Source: Bradyrhizobium murdochi
GTDB lineage: Bacteria; Pseudomonadota; Alphaproteobacteria; Rhizobiales; Xanthobacteraceae
Reading direction: 5' to 3'
Length of the DNA: 64,000 nucleotides
Assembly (NCBI RefSeq): GCF_000472965.1
Contig: NZ_AXAU01000001.1
Coordinates: 539,923 to 603,922, forward strand
Each line of letters begins with the position of its first letter. Positions within the stretch are counted from its first letter, which is position 1. This document shows, one piece after another, positions 1-8,842 of this stretch. Under the pieces are notes generated by a model. The model did no database searches. It was not told where the DNA came from and worked only from the letters and a program-made list of their open reading frames with translations. A program made the translations under genes and the position numbers.

Positions 1-2
1 CG

Positions 3-428
3 GCACAGCCGTCGGTCGCGATCGACCATCTCTCCCGCCATGCGGGTCTCGCCCAGGGCATGGCGCAGGTGATCGCAGCGCTGCCGCTCGATGCTGCGCG
101 GCGGCAGTTGTTCGTACCACTGCAATTGCTGCAGCAACATGGCAGCGGCATGGAGCAGGTCTTTTCGGGCAAGCAGGCGCCGCAGGCGCGCGCCGCGATT
201 GATCAGTTGATCGGAGAGGGGCAAAAACATCTCCGTACGGCCTTCGAGTTGCTCACGCATGTGCCGCCGCAAGTGCGACCGGTATTCCTGCCGCTGGCGA
301 TGGTTCGCCGCGATCTGGAGCGGATGTCACGGGCTGACGTCGATCCGTTCGTGCCGCATCCAACGTCACGACTTCGGACGCTGTGGACGCTCTGGCGCGC
401 TTCGCGCTCGCGGGAATTTGGCGAGTAA
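3..428 (+). CDS. Squalene/phytoene synthase family protein, C-terminal part (5' truncated by window edge)
   Basis: The window opens inside this gene; about 141 C-terminal residues are visible before the TAA stop. They form an Ala/Leu/Gln-rich helical tail resembling the end of the trans-isoprenyl diphosphate synthase (squalene/phytoene synthase) superfamily, including the 'HAGLAQGMAQVIAALP' stretch and a 'VFLPLAMVRRDLERM' segment near the end. The Asp-rich substrate motifs of the family lie upstream of the window, so whether it is a catalytic synthase or an NDUFAF6-like assembly-factor homologue cannot be decided here. It converges on the minus-strand kinase-like gene, with a palindromic repeat between the two stops. 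Confidence 0.65.
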   Translation, partial: AQPSVAIDHLSRHAGLAQGMAQVIAALPLDAARRQLFVPLQLLQQHGSGMEQVFSGKQAPQARAAIDQLIGEGQKHLRTAFELLTHVPPQVRPVFLPLAMVRRDLERMSRADVDPFVPHPTSRLRTLWTLWRASRSREFGE

Positions 429-447
429 GAGGGCTCTGATCTTGCAG

Positions 448-532
448 CGTCATTGCGAGCGGAGCGAAGCAATCCATCTCGCGGCATAACGGAAGAATGG
501 ATTGCTTCGTCGCTGCGCTCCTCGCAATGACG
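448..532. repeat. Palindromic intergenic repeat, family A
   Basis: Left arm cgtcattgcgagcggagcga continues as agcaatccat. After a loop of about 25 bases the right arm reads atggattgcttcgtcg, ending ctcgcaatgacg. The two arms are near-perfect inverted copies. This is the look of a dispersed REP-like element common between genes in bradyrhizobia. It sits between two converging stops, where a transcript hairpin could act as a bidirectional terminator or mRNA 3' stabiliser (inference). Confidence 0.85.
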
Positions 533-544
533 CCGGAGTGTCTA

Positions 545-1639
545 TCACGAATTCAATTCGCTACTCTCAAAATTGAACCGGTCCCGCAGATTCTTGCGAC
601 TCTCCAGAATGTCCTTCAGGAACGCGCGGTCGACCTCGTTGTTGATCAGCGGCTCGATCAGGTCGACCTGATTCATCGCGACGAGCTGCAGGATCTCCGT
701 GCGCGGCTTGCCGGCGGCGTCGCGCGGCAAGGCGTGCACCACCTGAATATGCTCCGGCGGCCTGACGCCCTTGGCGGAAGAAAGCTCGCTGCGCAACTGC
801 TTTTCCAGTGCGACCTCGTCGGCCTCGACGAAGGCGTACAGCCCGACACCGGTACGGCGGTCGGCGAACGCGACAATGGCGGTATCGCGCACTTCAGGAT
901 TTTTCCTGATCAGGGCGCTCAGCACCGGCGCGTCGTTGACCAGCCGGCGGCCGCCACCTTCGCGATCGGTGAAGTTGAACAGGCCGCGGGTGATGGCCTG
1001 GTAGACCTTCTTGCCGGTCTTGAGCCAGATGCTGGCGACAAAGGATTTGCGCGCCAAAATCTTGCGCTCCATCGGCGTCAGCGCGGCCGGCGCGTAGCTG
1101 CGCTTGTGCTTCAGCATATGCCGCAGATCTTCGTAAGCCGCGATCCGGAATAGCCGGCTGCGAGTCTTGAAACAGGCGGCGAGTTGAAAATCGGTGAGAT
1201 AGGCGCGGCCGTTGCGGCCCACGAGCCAGTTCTGCTCCTTGGCGAGATCGTTGTGGCAGATGCCGGCCCGATGCAGCTTGCGAAGAGCGAGCTTAGCGGA
1301 GCGGAAATAGGCGATGTCGCCATGGGGTTTTGCCAGGTGCAGCGCGACGCCGTCAATGAAGCCGCGCACCAGTGCCCGCCGACCGGCCCATAGCAGTCTC
1401 GGGCCGACATCGAGATCGCGTGCCAGTGCCAGCGCGCGGCGCTCGCGGACGAACAGATGTTGGGCGAGCGGATAAGACCACAGCGGCACCTGATCGAGCC
1501 GGCGCAGCACGGCATCGACCTCGCCGGCATCGTCGCGAAACCGGCCCCGTTCGACGGTGGAGAATACGTCGCGCTTCAAAAGCACGCCTTCAATCCATAG
1601 CGCCGATAAAATGGCAGCGTCGTCTTTCGGCAAGCCCAT
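545..1639 (-). CDS. Kinase-like protein fused to an acyl-CoA-synthetase-type C-terminal domain
   Basis: The 364-residue product has two parts. Residues about 1-225 look like a small RIO/LPS-kinase-type protein kinase fold: a catalytic loop 'CHNDLAKEQNW' (HxDxxxxN-like, near residue 154) and a metal-binding 'LTDFQLA' in place of DFG (near 174). Residues about 232-345 match the C-terminal lid of AMP-forming acyl-CoA synthetases: 'VRDTAIVAFAD', 'GLYAFVE', 'PPEHIQVV', then 'ALPRDAAGKPRTEIL', which carries the family's catalytic lysine. No N-terminal AMP-binding domain is present. The gene starts 4 bases after the trmFO stop, so the two are probably cotranscribed. Phospho-acceptor and role are unknown. 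Confidence 0.75.
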   Translation of the reverse strand: MGLPKDDAAILSALWIEGVLLKRDVFSTVERGRFRDDAGEVDAVLRRLDQVPLWSYPLAQHLFVRERRALALARDLDVGPRLLWAGRRALVRGFIDGVALHLAKPHGDIAYFRSAKLALRKLHRAGICHNDLAKEQNWLVGRNGRAYLTDFQLAACFKTRSRLFRIAAYEDLRHMLKHKRSYAPAALTPMERKILARKSFVASIWLKTGKKVYQAITRGLFNFTDREGGGRRLVNDAPVLSALIRKNPEVRDTAIVAFADRRTGVGLYAFVEADEVALEKQLRSELSSAKGVRPPEHIQVVHALPRDAAGKPRTEILQLVAMNQVDLIEPLINNEVDRAFLKDILESRKNLRDRFNFESSELNS

Positions 1640-1643
1640 GGGA

Positions 1644-3077
1644 TTACGCCGCCGCTGCTACGCGCAGATGATCAGCGATCCAGCGATCGAGATCGGTCAG
1701 CGCACGCGCGCTGAGCGCCTGCTTCTTGGCGACCGTCTTCTCGTTGCCGCGCAGCCTGCTGCCATCGGCCTTCTTGGTCGGCACGTTGGCAAGCGGCGGG
1801 AACAGGCCGAAATTGATGTTCATCGGCTGGAACGAGCGTGTTCCGGCCTCGATCGTTTCGATGTGGCCGCCGGTGATATGGCCGAGCAGCGAGCCCAGCG
1901 CCGTCGTCGCAGACGGTGATTCGAGCGACTGTCCTCGCGCATTGGCTGCAGCGTAGAGACCTGCGATCAGGCCGATGCTGGCGGACTCCACATAGCCCTC
2001 GCAGCCAGTCATCTGGCCGGCAAAGCGCAGCCGTGGCTGCGCGCGCAGCCGCAATTGCCCATCCAGGAGCTTTGGCGAGTTCAGGAAGGTGTTGCGATGC
2101 AGGCCGCCGAGCCGGGCGAATTCGGCGTTCTCGAGCCCCGGAATGGTACGAAACACGCGCTGCTGCGCGCCGTAATTCAGCTTGGTCTGGAAGCCGACCA
2201 TATTGTAGAGCGTGCCGAGCTTGTTGTCCTGTCGTAGCTGCACGATGGCATAGGGTTTGACTATCGGGTTGTGCGGGTTGGTCAATCCTACCGGCTTCAT
2301 TGGACCGTGCCGCAGCGTGTCGTGGCCGCGCTCAGCCATCACCTCGACCGGCAGGCAGCCGTCGAAATAAGGCGTATTGGTCTCCCAGTCCTTGAAATCT
2401 ACCTTCTCGCCGGCGAGCAACGCCGCGACGAAGGCGTCGTATTGCTCCTTCGTCATCGGGCAGTTGATGTAATCGGCGCCGGTGCCGCCGGGCCCGACCT
2501 TGTCGTAGCGCGACTGAAACCACGCTACCGACATGTCGATGGAGTCCTTGTGCACGATCGGTGCGATCGCATCGAAGAACGCCAGCGCGTTCTCGTCGGT
2601 GAGTTCGCGGATGGCGTCCGCCAGCGGTGCCGAGGTGAGGGGGCCGGTGGCGACGATCACGTTGCCCCATTCGGCCGGTGGTAGGCCGGCAATCTCGGAG
2701 CGGTCGATCTCGATCAGGGGATGGTCGTGCAAGGCCCGGGTGACGGCGGCGGAAAATCCGTCGCGGTCAACCGCCAGCGCCCCACCCGCGGGCACCTGGT
2801 TGGCGTCGGCGGAGCGCATGATCAGCGAGCCCAGCCGGCGCATCTCGGCGTGCAGCAGGCCCACGGCGTTGTTGGCGGCGTCGTCCGAGCGGAACGAGTT
2901 GGAGCAGACGAGTTCGGCCAGGCCCTCGGTGCGATGGGCCTCGGTCATTCGCGAGGGGCGCATCTCGTGCAGGACCACGCGAACGCCTGCATTGGCGATC
3001 TGCCAGGCCGCTTCCGAGCCGGCAAGGCCGCCGCCAATCACATGGACGGTGTCAGTTTGGGGAGTGTTGGAAATCAT
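1644..3077 (-). CDS. trmFO: Methylenetetrahydrofolate-tRNA-(uracil-5-)-methyltransferase TrmFO
   Basis: This FAD- and folate-dependent enzyme makes 5-methyluridine at position 54 of the tRNA T loop, using methylene-THF instead of SAM. The N terminus has the FAD Rossmann motif '[12 protein letters not shown]' (about residue 12), followed by the family's 'HEMRP' segment and a conserved cysteine in 'LVCSNSFRS'. Length (477 residues) fits the family, and the C terminus contains the typical '[11 protein letters not shown]' segment. I place the start at the ATG at 3077 rather than 36 bases upstream, because the upstream residues are basic and not conserved-looking. The kinase-fusion gene follows immediately. 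Confidence 0.93.
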   Translation of the reverse strand: MISNTPQTDTVHVIGGGLAGSEAAWQIANAGVRVVLHEMRPSRMTEAHRTEGLAELVCSNSFRSDDAANNAVGLLHAEMRRLGSLIMRSADANQVPAGGALAVDRDGFSAAVTRALHDHPLIEIDRSEIAGLPPAEWGNVIVATGPLTSAPLADAIRELTDENALAFFDAIAPIVHKDSIDMSVAWFQSRYDKVGPGGTGADYINCPMTKEQYDAFVAALLAGEKVDFKDWETNTPYFDGCLPVEVMAERGHDTLRHGPMKPVGLTNPHNPIVKPYAIVQLRQDNKLGTLYNMVGFQTKLNYGAQQRVFRTIPGLENAEFARLGGLHRNTFLNSPKLLDGQLRLRAQPRLRFAGQMTGCEGYVESASIGLIAGLYAAANARGQSLESPSATTALGSLLGHITGGHIETIEAGTRSFQPMNINFGLFPPLANVPTKKADGSRLRGNEKTVAKKQALSARALTDLDRWIADHLRVAAAA

Positions 3078-3156
3078 GCGCGCAGGGTTAGCGCGTTTTC
3101 GCGCCTGGCGCACCTACGAAGCGCTTCCAAGCGAAGCCTGGCCCGGTGCAAACGAC

Positions 3157-3180
3157 AACGCCCGCAGCGGGGCGGGCGTT
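3157..3180 (-). terminator. Hairpin terminator after the DUF1127 gene
   Basis: Inverted repeat aacgcccgc / gcgggcgtt with a short loop lies 30 bases downstream of the minus-strand DUF1127 stop. The following T tract on that strand is weak, so it may be an imperfect intrinsic terminator. Confidence 0.55.
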
Positions 3181-3209
3181 ATCCGTTCATCCAGGCGGCT
3201 GAGCAATGA

Positions 3210-3362
3210 TCAGCCGTTATAGTTTCCGGCGGCAACGCGCGGAATGTCCGAACGATCAAGGCCGATATCGGCCAGTTCCCGATCGCTGAGCTGGGACAGT
3301 TCGCTGACATTGCGCTGATAATCCCGGAACGCCTGGATCATGCGGATGAGCGAGAGCAACAT
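3210..3362 (-). CDS. DUF1127 small protein
   Basis: This 50-residue protein starts 'MLLSLIRMIQAFRDYQRN' and continues with the DUF1127/YjiS-like core 'ELSQLSDRELADIGL.RSDIPRV'. A strong AAGGAG ribosome site precedes the ATG. DUF1127 proteins are short, Arg-rich and often stress-induced; in Agrobacterium relatives some take part in RNA turnover and phosphate/carbon adaptation, but the role of this copy is unknown. It is transcribed alone and followed by its own hairpin. Confidence 0.88.
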   Translation of the reverse strand: MLLSLIRMIQAFRDYQRNVSELSQLSDRELADIGLDRSDIPRVAAGNYNG

Positions 3363-3857
3363 GGTAGTCTCCTTGCAGTTACGATTCAGCCCTTGGAGGA
3401 TGGCCTCATCGTTGAAATGAATATAGCTTGGATTTTTGCAGTGCGGAAGTTCCTATGTTGCGATGCAGCTAATCCTAGAACGCATAACGGCGGTAACGGC
3501 CGCTTAACGAGTCGACATGGTGGCGGATTAGCCGGCGGAAGCGCGATGGACGTGCGCCAAACATGTAAAGTAATGCCGTAGATTTGCGGGTTTCACGTAA
3601 TCTTCAGATAACTTTTAACTGGCGACCAAGGAGGTCGGAAACCAGCTCGAGGGCTTTCAAGGGCCGACAAAATGCGCCGCGAATAGCGACGCTCTTAAAA
3701 TCTTCTTATGCGCGAATCGCATGTTGTTTGCAAAGCAAAATGAATATAAATTCATTATTACGTGGGACAATCATGGTAGGGCCGCCGCAATGGCAGCTTT
3801 TGGTGAATGGGCCCGGCCTGCAGGGCCGGTCACCACGGCCAGTCCTCTGAGTTCGTT
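3363..3857. other. Intergenic region with an AT-rich patch
   Basis: The 495 bases between the DUF1127 start and the lytic transglycosylase stop hold no convincing gene. Bases about 3700-3780 are clearly richer in A and T than the surroundings. Short open frames here lack recognisable ribosome sites and families. The part next to 3362 presumably carries the leftward DUF1127 promoter. A short ccggcc/ggccgg inverted repeat near 3813-3829 may help terminate the transglycosylase transcript. Confidence 0.5.
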
Positions 3858-4670
3858 TCAAGGCGCCCGCGAAAGCTGCGTCGCGAAATAGCCGATGGTC
3901 TTTGCGTAGACCTCGCTCCTGTTCCACTCCTTGATCGCAGCGAAATTGGCGCTGCCAGGTTCCCAATCCTTGCCGCGCTGCCAGCCGTGGTTGGCGAGGA
4001 AGTTGGCGGTCGAGGCCAGCACGTCGGGTGGGCTGCGCAGGAGGTCGCGGCGGCCGTTGCCGTCGAAGTCGACCGCGAACTTGATGTAGGACGACGGCAT
4101 GAACTGGGTCTGGCCGATTTCGCCGGCCCAGGCGCCGCGCATTTCCTGCGGCGCGATATCGCCGCGTTCGACGATGCGTAGTGCGTCCATCAACTCGGCC
4201 TTGAACAGGTCGGCGCGGCGGCAATCGTAAGCCAGCGTCGCCAGCGCGCGCAGTGTCGGGAATTTTCCGATGTTGACGCCGAAATCGGTTTCCAGGCCCC
4301 AGATCGCCACCAGCACTTCGCCGGGCACGCCATACGCTTGTTCGATGCGCCCGAGCACCGAGCCGTATTGCTTGAGCATGTTGGACCCACGCGTCAGCCG
4401 CGGCGGGACCATGCGGCCGGAGAATTCCTCAAAACTCTGGCTGAAGACCTTTTGCGATTGGTCGCGGGCCAGCACGCTCTTGTCGAGCGTGACGCCGGTC
4501 AAGCCGGCCTGGATGGCGGACGCCGATATTCCCTTGGAGGCCGCTTCCTTTTTGAAGTCTTCCAGCCATGTTTCGAACGGGCCCGTGCCGCAGGGCGCAC
4601 CGAGCGCGGCAGTAGAGGTCAGTAACAGCGCACCCAAGGTCAGGGCGCGCAGGGAAAGGCGAGAGATCAT
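3858..4670 (-). CDS. Lytic murein transglycosylase, MltB/SltB type (GH103)
   Basis: This periplasmic enzyme cleaves peptidoglycan between MurNAc and GlcNAc to leave 1,6-anhydro-MurNAc. The 270-residue protein has an N-terminal signal peptide ('LTLGALLLTSTAALGA'). The catalytic glutamate is in 'WGLETDFG' (about residue 127). The family motif 'AGEIGQTQFMPSSY' follows, then 'DFDGNGRRDL' and 'NFLANHGW'. It is shorter than versions that add a C-terminal peptidoglycan-binding domain, which is absent here. It stands alone between unrelated genes. Confidence 0.9.
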   Translation of the reverse strand: MISRLSLRALTLGALLLTSTAALGAPCGTGPFETWLEDFKKEAASKGISASAIQAGLTGVTLDKSVLARDQSQKVFSQSFEEFSGRMVPPRLTRGSNMLKQYGSVLGRIEQAYGVPGEVLVAIWGLETDFGVNIGKFPTLRALATLAYDCRRADLFKAELMDALRIVERGDIAPQEMRGAWAGEIGQTQFMPSSYIKFAVDFDGNGRRDLLRSPPDVLASTANFLANHGWQRGKDWEPGSANFAAIKEWNRSEVYAKTIGYFATQLSRAP

Positions 4671-4887
4671 CGTGCCGTTCGCTCCACGATCGATGCGTCT
4701 TCAGCATTAGTGTCGACGCCACGCCGAATGTTCGAAGCAAGGTCGGCCAAAACAAGGCTTATCTAGGTGCCCGCAATGCTATTCCGTTGAATGTGCTCAA
4801 TTCATCGTTAGTGAGAGGTGAACAGTTAATCCGCTGGTCGGATTCGACCGGCGGATTGATCGATCAGGTTCCGTGCAGGCCTATACG

Positions 4888-5793
4888 TTATTCCCTGCGC
4901 CGCCATGGGAACAGATTGGCCGGGAAGTCGGCAGCAGGCTTGCGTTCGCGGTGCGCGCGGGGCGGAAGCGGTTGCGGGTTGAGTTCCGGCTCTATCGTCT
5001 CGCGATAGAGATGCCAGGTAGCGTGCCCGAGCAGCGGGATGATGACGGCAAGGCCGAGGAAGAACGGCAACGTTCCCGCGACCAGCAGCACCGCGACGAT
5101 CAAGCCCCAGGCAGCCATCGGCACCGGGTTATGTGCGACCGCGCGCAGCGAGGTCACCATCGCATCGCCAGCGCCGGCATGACGTTCCAGCATCAGTGGG
5201 AACGAAACCACGCTGATGCAGAGCGCGACGAGGGCAAACAGGAAGCCGACGCCGCAGCCAACCACGATTAGCCACCAGCCTTGTGGCGTCGTCAGCACGC
5301 GCGTCGCGAAATCGGAAAAGCCGGTCACTCCCTCATAGCCGAACGCAGCGATGTAGATCGCCTGCGCGGTCGCCACCCAGGTCACAAAAAGTGCCAGCAG
5401 CAGCACGCCGAACCCGAGCATCGCGCCGAACGACGGCGAACGCAGCACCTCGAGCGCATCCCAGGCAGTTGCCTGTTCGCCGCGTTCGCGACGGCGGCTC
5501 ATCTCGTAAAGGCCGAGCGCCGCGAATGGGCCGATCAGGGCGAAGCCTGCGGCCAGCGGAAACAACAGCGGTATGACAGAATAGCCGAGAACGGCGCGTG
5601 CCAGCACCAGTCCGAGAACGGGATAGATCACACACAGGAGGATGGCGTGGCTTGGCACTGCCTTGAAATCCTCCCAGCCGCGCCGCAACGCGCGACCGAG
5701 TTCGGCGAAGCCGATGGTTCGGATGACTGGCGCGGCAGCGGCATCCGGTGCGCGCTGCGCCATCGATGTGACATTGCCGTGATAGGTGGCCAT
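4888..5793 (-). CDS. DUF2189 integral membrane protein
   Basis: The 301-residue protein has about six hydrophobic segments and the DUF2189 arrangement: an N-terminal 'RRGWEDFKAVPSHAI' lead-in, a 'GPFAALGLYEMSRRRERGE' loop, then 'WDAL' and paired C-terminal helices ending in 'LGHATWHLYRE'. The function of the family is unknown. The ATG at 5793 is preceded by GAGGGAG, which makes it a better start than the ATG 45 bases upstream. The C-terminal tail is Arg/Pro-rich and cytoplasmic by the positive-inside rule. Confidence 0.85.
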   Translation of the reverse strand: MATYHGNVTSMAQRAPDAAAAPVIRTIGFAELGRALRRGWEDFKAVPSHAILLCVIYPVLGLVLARAVLGYSVIPLLFPLAAGFALIGPFAALGLYEMSRRRERGEQATAWDALEVLRSPSFGAMLGFGVLLLALFVTWVATAQAIYIAAFGYEGVTGFSDFATRVLTTPQGWWLIVVGCGVGFLFALVALCISVVSFPLMLERHAGAGDAMVTSLRAVAHNPVPMAAWGLIVAVLLVAGTLPFFLGLAVIIPLLGHATWHLYRETIEPELNPQPLPPRAHRERKPAADFPANLFPWRRRE

Positions 5794-6084
5794 GGTCGCT
5801 CCCTCACGGCCGCATTGCGTGCCAATCGAAAGACGCACACGCGCCGTTTCATAAAACGATCACGATCAAGCCAGACGCGAAGACAGAGGATGGAACTGGG
5901 CCATGTCGCGAACTGTCGAGATAGGATACTTCCAAACAGCAACAAACGCACTCACGCTTAGGTGAATGTTTCATTGGCAAGCTTCCCTTAGGTGGCTAGA
6001 CTTGCAACCGATCCCGGCGTGGTGCTGCCGGTCAAACAGTGCCGCCCAAGACTCACCCCATCCTCAACTCATTGGGAGCGAACG

Positions 6085-6465
6085 ATGAGCATTTTCGGAA
6101 AAATCATGAGCGCGATCTTCGGCACCAAGGCAGATGCCGCGCCGGCTGGCGGCGGTGCGGCTGCGGGAGGCGGCTCATCCCCCGGTGCGGCCGCTGCACC
6201 TGCGGCGACTGTCGACGTCGCGCCGATCCTCGATCAGGCAGTGAAGGCCAAGGGTGAGAAGCTGGAGTGGCGCACCTCGATCGTCGATCTGATGAAGGCG
6301 CTCGACATCGATTCCAGCTTCGCCGCGCGCAAGGATCTTGCGAAAGAACTCGGCTACACCGGGGACAGCAACGATTCCGCCAGCATGAACATCTGGCTGC
6401 ACAAGCAGGTCATGGCCAAGCTGGCCGCCAATGGCGGCAAGCTGCCGCCTGATATCAAGCACTGA
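6085..6465 (+). CDS. DUF3597 domain protein
   Basis: The 126-residue protein begins 'MSIFGKIMSAIFG', passes through a Gly/Ala-rich linker (about residues 20-42) and ends in the compact DUF3597 helical domain ('LEWRTSIVDLMKALDID', 'LAKELGYTGD', 'WLHKQVMAKLA'). DUF3597 folds as a small peptidoglycan-binding/LysM-like helical module in solved relatives, but this protein has no obvious signal peptide. The ATG is preceded by GGGAGCG. An intrinsic terminator follows 26 bases after the stop. Confidence 0.87.
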   Translation: MSIFGKIMSAIFGTKADAAPAGGGAAAGGGSSPGAAAAPAATVDVAPILDQAVKAKGEKLEWRTSIVDLMKALDIDSSFAARKDLAKELGYTGDSNDSASMNIWLHKQVMAKLAANGGKLPPDIKH

Positions 6466-6491
6466 CGCTTCGCTTGGTCCTGACATGCGAA

Positions 6492-6520
6492 GGTCCGCCG
6501 CGGCGCGGGCCTTCTTTTTT
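6492..6520 (+). terminator. Intrinsic terminator of the DUF3597 gene
   Basis: ggtccgc and gcgggcc arms around a short loop are followed by cttctttttt on the plus strand, directly downstream of the DUF3597 stop. Confidence 0.85.
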
Positions 6521-6623
6521 GGTGCGATTGTAACGCAGCAAAACGCGTAACGGTATCTACTTCGTGGAGAAAACGCTGTAGATGCGGGCGGACAAGAAGA
6601 CTCATAAAACAAGGAGGATCCCA

Positions 6624-7415
6624 ATGAGCAATGTTGATCGCAGGACCATTCTGGCCACGGGCGCGCTGGCGCTGGCGGGTACGGCGGCGCAAGTGGGCAC
6701 GGCCGCAGCGCAGGTCGGCTCGAAATCGATTTTTTCGGTTGGCACGACGACCATTCCCATCGCCGGCGAGACCGATGTTTTTCCGGTGCGGCGAATCTAT
6801 TGCATTGGGCGCAACTATGCCGCGCATGCCCGCGAAATGGGCTCGGATCCCAATCGCGAGCCGCCGTTCTTCTTTCAAAAGCCAACCGACGCGATCCAGA
6901 ATGTCGCCATCGGAACGGTTGGCGATCATCCGTATCCGTCGCTCACCAAGAACTATCATTATGAGGTAGAGCTGGTGGCAGCGCTGAAATCGGGCGGCAC
7001 CAAAATCCCCGTGGAGCAGGCGCTCGATCATGTCTACGGCTATGCGTTAGGCCTCGACATGACGCGGCGCGATCTGCAGCGGGCAATGGGCGACGAGAAG
7101 AAGCCATGGGAAATCGGCAAGAGCTTTGATCGCTCCGCGGTGCTCGGGCCGATTCATCCAGCCACGAAGACCGGCCATTTTACCAAGGGCGCGATCTCGC
7201 TTGCGGTGAATGGCACCGTCAAGCAAAACTCCGATCTGCGGAATATGATCTGGAACGTGGCGGAGCAAATCGCCAAGCTTTCGGAAGCTTTCGAGCTCAA
7301 GGCGGGTGACATCATCTATTCGGGCACGCCGGAAAATGTCGGTCCCGTCGTGAAGGGCGACGTTGTCCTGTGCAAGCTCGAGGGCCTACCGGATATGTCG
7401 ATCCGGATTACGTGA
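6624..7415 (+). CDS. Fumarylacetoacetate hydrolase family protein with a Tat-type signal
   Basis: Residues about 55-263 are a complete FAH-fold domain: 'YCIGRNYAAHAREMG', the metal-binding 'YHYEVELV' glutamates, 'GLDMTRRDLQRAM', 'GKSFDRSA', and 'IIYSGTPENVGPV' near the C terminus. Such enzymes hydrolyse C-C bonds of 3-oxo or 2,4-dioxo acids. The N terminus is unusual: 'DRRTILATGALALAG' followed by Ala-rich residues looks like a twin-arginine export signal, whereas most FAH enzymes are cytoplasmic. The ATG at 6624 has an excellent AAGGAGG site, so the signal is part of the protein. Substrate unknown. Confidence 0.88.
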   Translation: MSNVDRRTILATGALALAGTAAQVGTAAAQVGSKSIFSVGTTTIPIAGETDVFPVRRIYCIGRNYAAHAREMGSDPNREPPFFFQKPTDAIQNVAIGTVGDHPYPSLTKNYHYEVELVAALKSGGTKIPVEQALDHVYGYALGLDMTRRDLQRAMGDEKKPWEIGKSFDRSAVLGPIHPATKTGHFTKGAISLAVNGTVKQNSDLRNMIWNVAEQIAKLSEAFELKAGDIIYSGTPENVGPVVKGDVVLCKLEGLPDMSIRIT

Positions 7416-7472
7416 GCGTGCCACCTGTCGCCGTCGCGTTCCGCAGGGACGACTGTGGTTTGGTGTGCCACG

Positions 7473-7745
7473 TCACCCCGTCAGATCGGCAAATTCCGGA
7501 TTTCTGCGCAGATAATCCACGACAAAGCCGCAGCCGGCGATGACCTTGCGTCCGTCGGCGCGGATCAGTTCGAGGGCGCCCCTGACCAGCTTAGAAGCGA
7601 CGCCGCGGCCGCGCAGGGCGCGCGGCGTTTCGGTATGGGTGATGATGACCGCCGCGGGCGTGATGCGATAATTCGCGAACGCCACGGCGCCATCGATATC
7701 GAGTTCGAAGCGGTTTTGAGCCTTGTTGTCGCGGACGGCGGCCAT
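7473..7745 (-). CDS. GNAT-like N-acetyltransferase (YjdJ type)
   Basis: This 90-residue protein matches the small single-domain GNAT-related family: 'FELDIDGAVAFANYRI', 'ITHTETPRALRGRGVASKLVRGAL' (the acetyl-CoA-binding R-G-x-G-V-A-S loop) and 'CGFVVDYLRRNPEF' at the end. I use the internal ATG at 7745, preceded by AGGA, since the upstream residues do not resemble the family. Substrate unknown. Confidence 0.85.
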   Translation of the reverse strand: MAAVRDNKAQNRFELDIDGAVAFANYRITPAAVIITHTETPRALRGRGVASKLVRGALELIRADGRKVIAGCGFVVDYLRRNPEFADLTG

Positions 7746-8127
7746 GCAGCGATTCCTGGATGATTCACTGTTTGATTTAGAGACATGAACCCGCCGGTGC
7801 AAACCGCCGACGAACGGACAACTGCCAGGCTGATATGCTGTCTAGAGCCTTGACCACTGCATTGCTGGGCACTGCGGTGATATCGTCGCAACCGACCACC
7901 TCAACGAGCCGGCTCGCACAAGCGCAAAAGCGCGCCGCGGCTCGGTGCAGTGCAATAAGGACGCGTAATCGCACAGGAACTTTGCCGGCGAGGTCTTGCA
8001 ACCGGGGGTGAGGTTCCTACGTCTTTAGAATGACATACGCCGCTGAGGCGGCCGGGTCTGGGTTCGATATCGGAAATGCTGTGATCGCGGCCGCCGACGT
8101 ATGCCTCTTTTCAAGGGGAGGTCTACA
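7746..8127. other. Intergenic region, no gene seen
   Basis: The 382 bases between divergent genes contain only short frames without ribosome sites or family resemblance. The AGGGGAGG at about 8115-8122 belongs to the SPW-repeat gene. Confidence 0.5.
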
Positions 8128-8529
8128 ATGTCGGGCTTTGGTTTCATCAGCAAGCATCGCACATGGGAAGATTGGCTCGGCATGCTGCTTGGCGTGCTGA
8201 TCGTGGTATCGCCGTGGTTTCCGTTCTCCAGCCACGACGTGATGGACGCCGAACGCAGCACCATGATCCTCAATACGTTCGTGATCGGCATGCTGGTCTT
8301 CGGTCTGGCCCAGCTTGAATATGTCGCACTGCAGCGCTGGGAGGAGGTGGGGGAGATCGCGCTCGGCCTATGGCTGGCCGCTTCACCCTTCATCTTCGGC
8401 TATGCCGGTGACGACATGCTTCGGGCCTGGCACGTCGCCCTCGGTGGAATCGTCGTCCTGCTGGGCGCGCTTCAGCTCTGGCAGGATTGGCGCTTGAGCG
8501 ATCAGGAACTGGCCAATCATCCGCAATAA
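8128..8529 (+). CDS. SPW repeat membrane protein
   Basis: The 133-residue protein has four predicted membrane helices and two copies of the SPW motif region: 'GVLIVVSPWFPF' and 'GLWLAASPFIFGYAG'. It begins 'MSGFGFISKHRTWEDWLGMLLG', a standard lead-in for the family. The ATG at 8128 follows GGGGAGG; the in-frame ATG 27 bases upstream lacks such a site. Function unknown. A hairpin terminator follows directly. Confidence 0.88.
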   Translation: MSGFGFISKHRTWEDWLGMLLGVLIVVSPWFPFSSHDVMDAERSTMILNTFVIGMLVFGLAQLEYVALQRWEEVGEIALGLWLAASPFIFGYAGDDMLRAWHVALGGIVVLLGALQLWQDWRLSDQELANHPQ

Positions 8530-8534
8530 TTCTG

Positions 8535-8572
8535 GAGAGCCCGTCGGCTCCACACATGGCTGGCGGGCTCTC
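8535..8572 (+). terminator. Hairpin terminator after SPW gene
   Basis: gagagcccg at 8535-8543 pairs with cgggctctc at 8564-8572, followed by a moderately T-rich stretch. The remaining bases to 8842 hold no recognisable gene and presumably carry the promoter of the acyl-CoA synthetase operon. Confidence 0.7.
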
Positions 8573-8842
8573 GATTCAATTCTAATTCTTGAATGAGACG
8601 ATAAGCGGGGCGCGGACCGGGGGCGCCGTCGACGGCATCCATGTCGTCGATCTTCCATTGGCCGACGAAAATCATTTGCGCGGGTTTATGGACGCGAACG
8701 GCTGGTCATGGTGATGTCGGTTCGCTGGCCGCGATACTATCATGGCCTGTAACGCCTGACGGCGGATTTGAGCTCACAGCGGCCTTTCTGCTATCGTTGC
8801 CATGAGATGTTCTATTGTCCGAAGCGTGATGGTTGATTTCCT

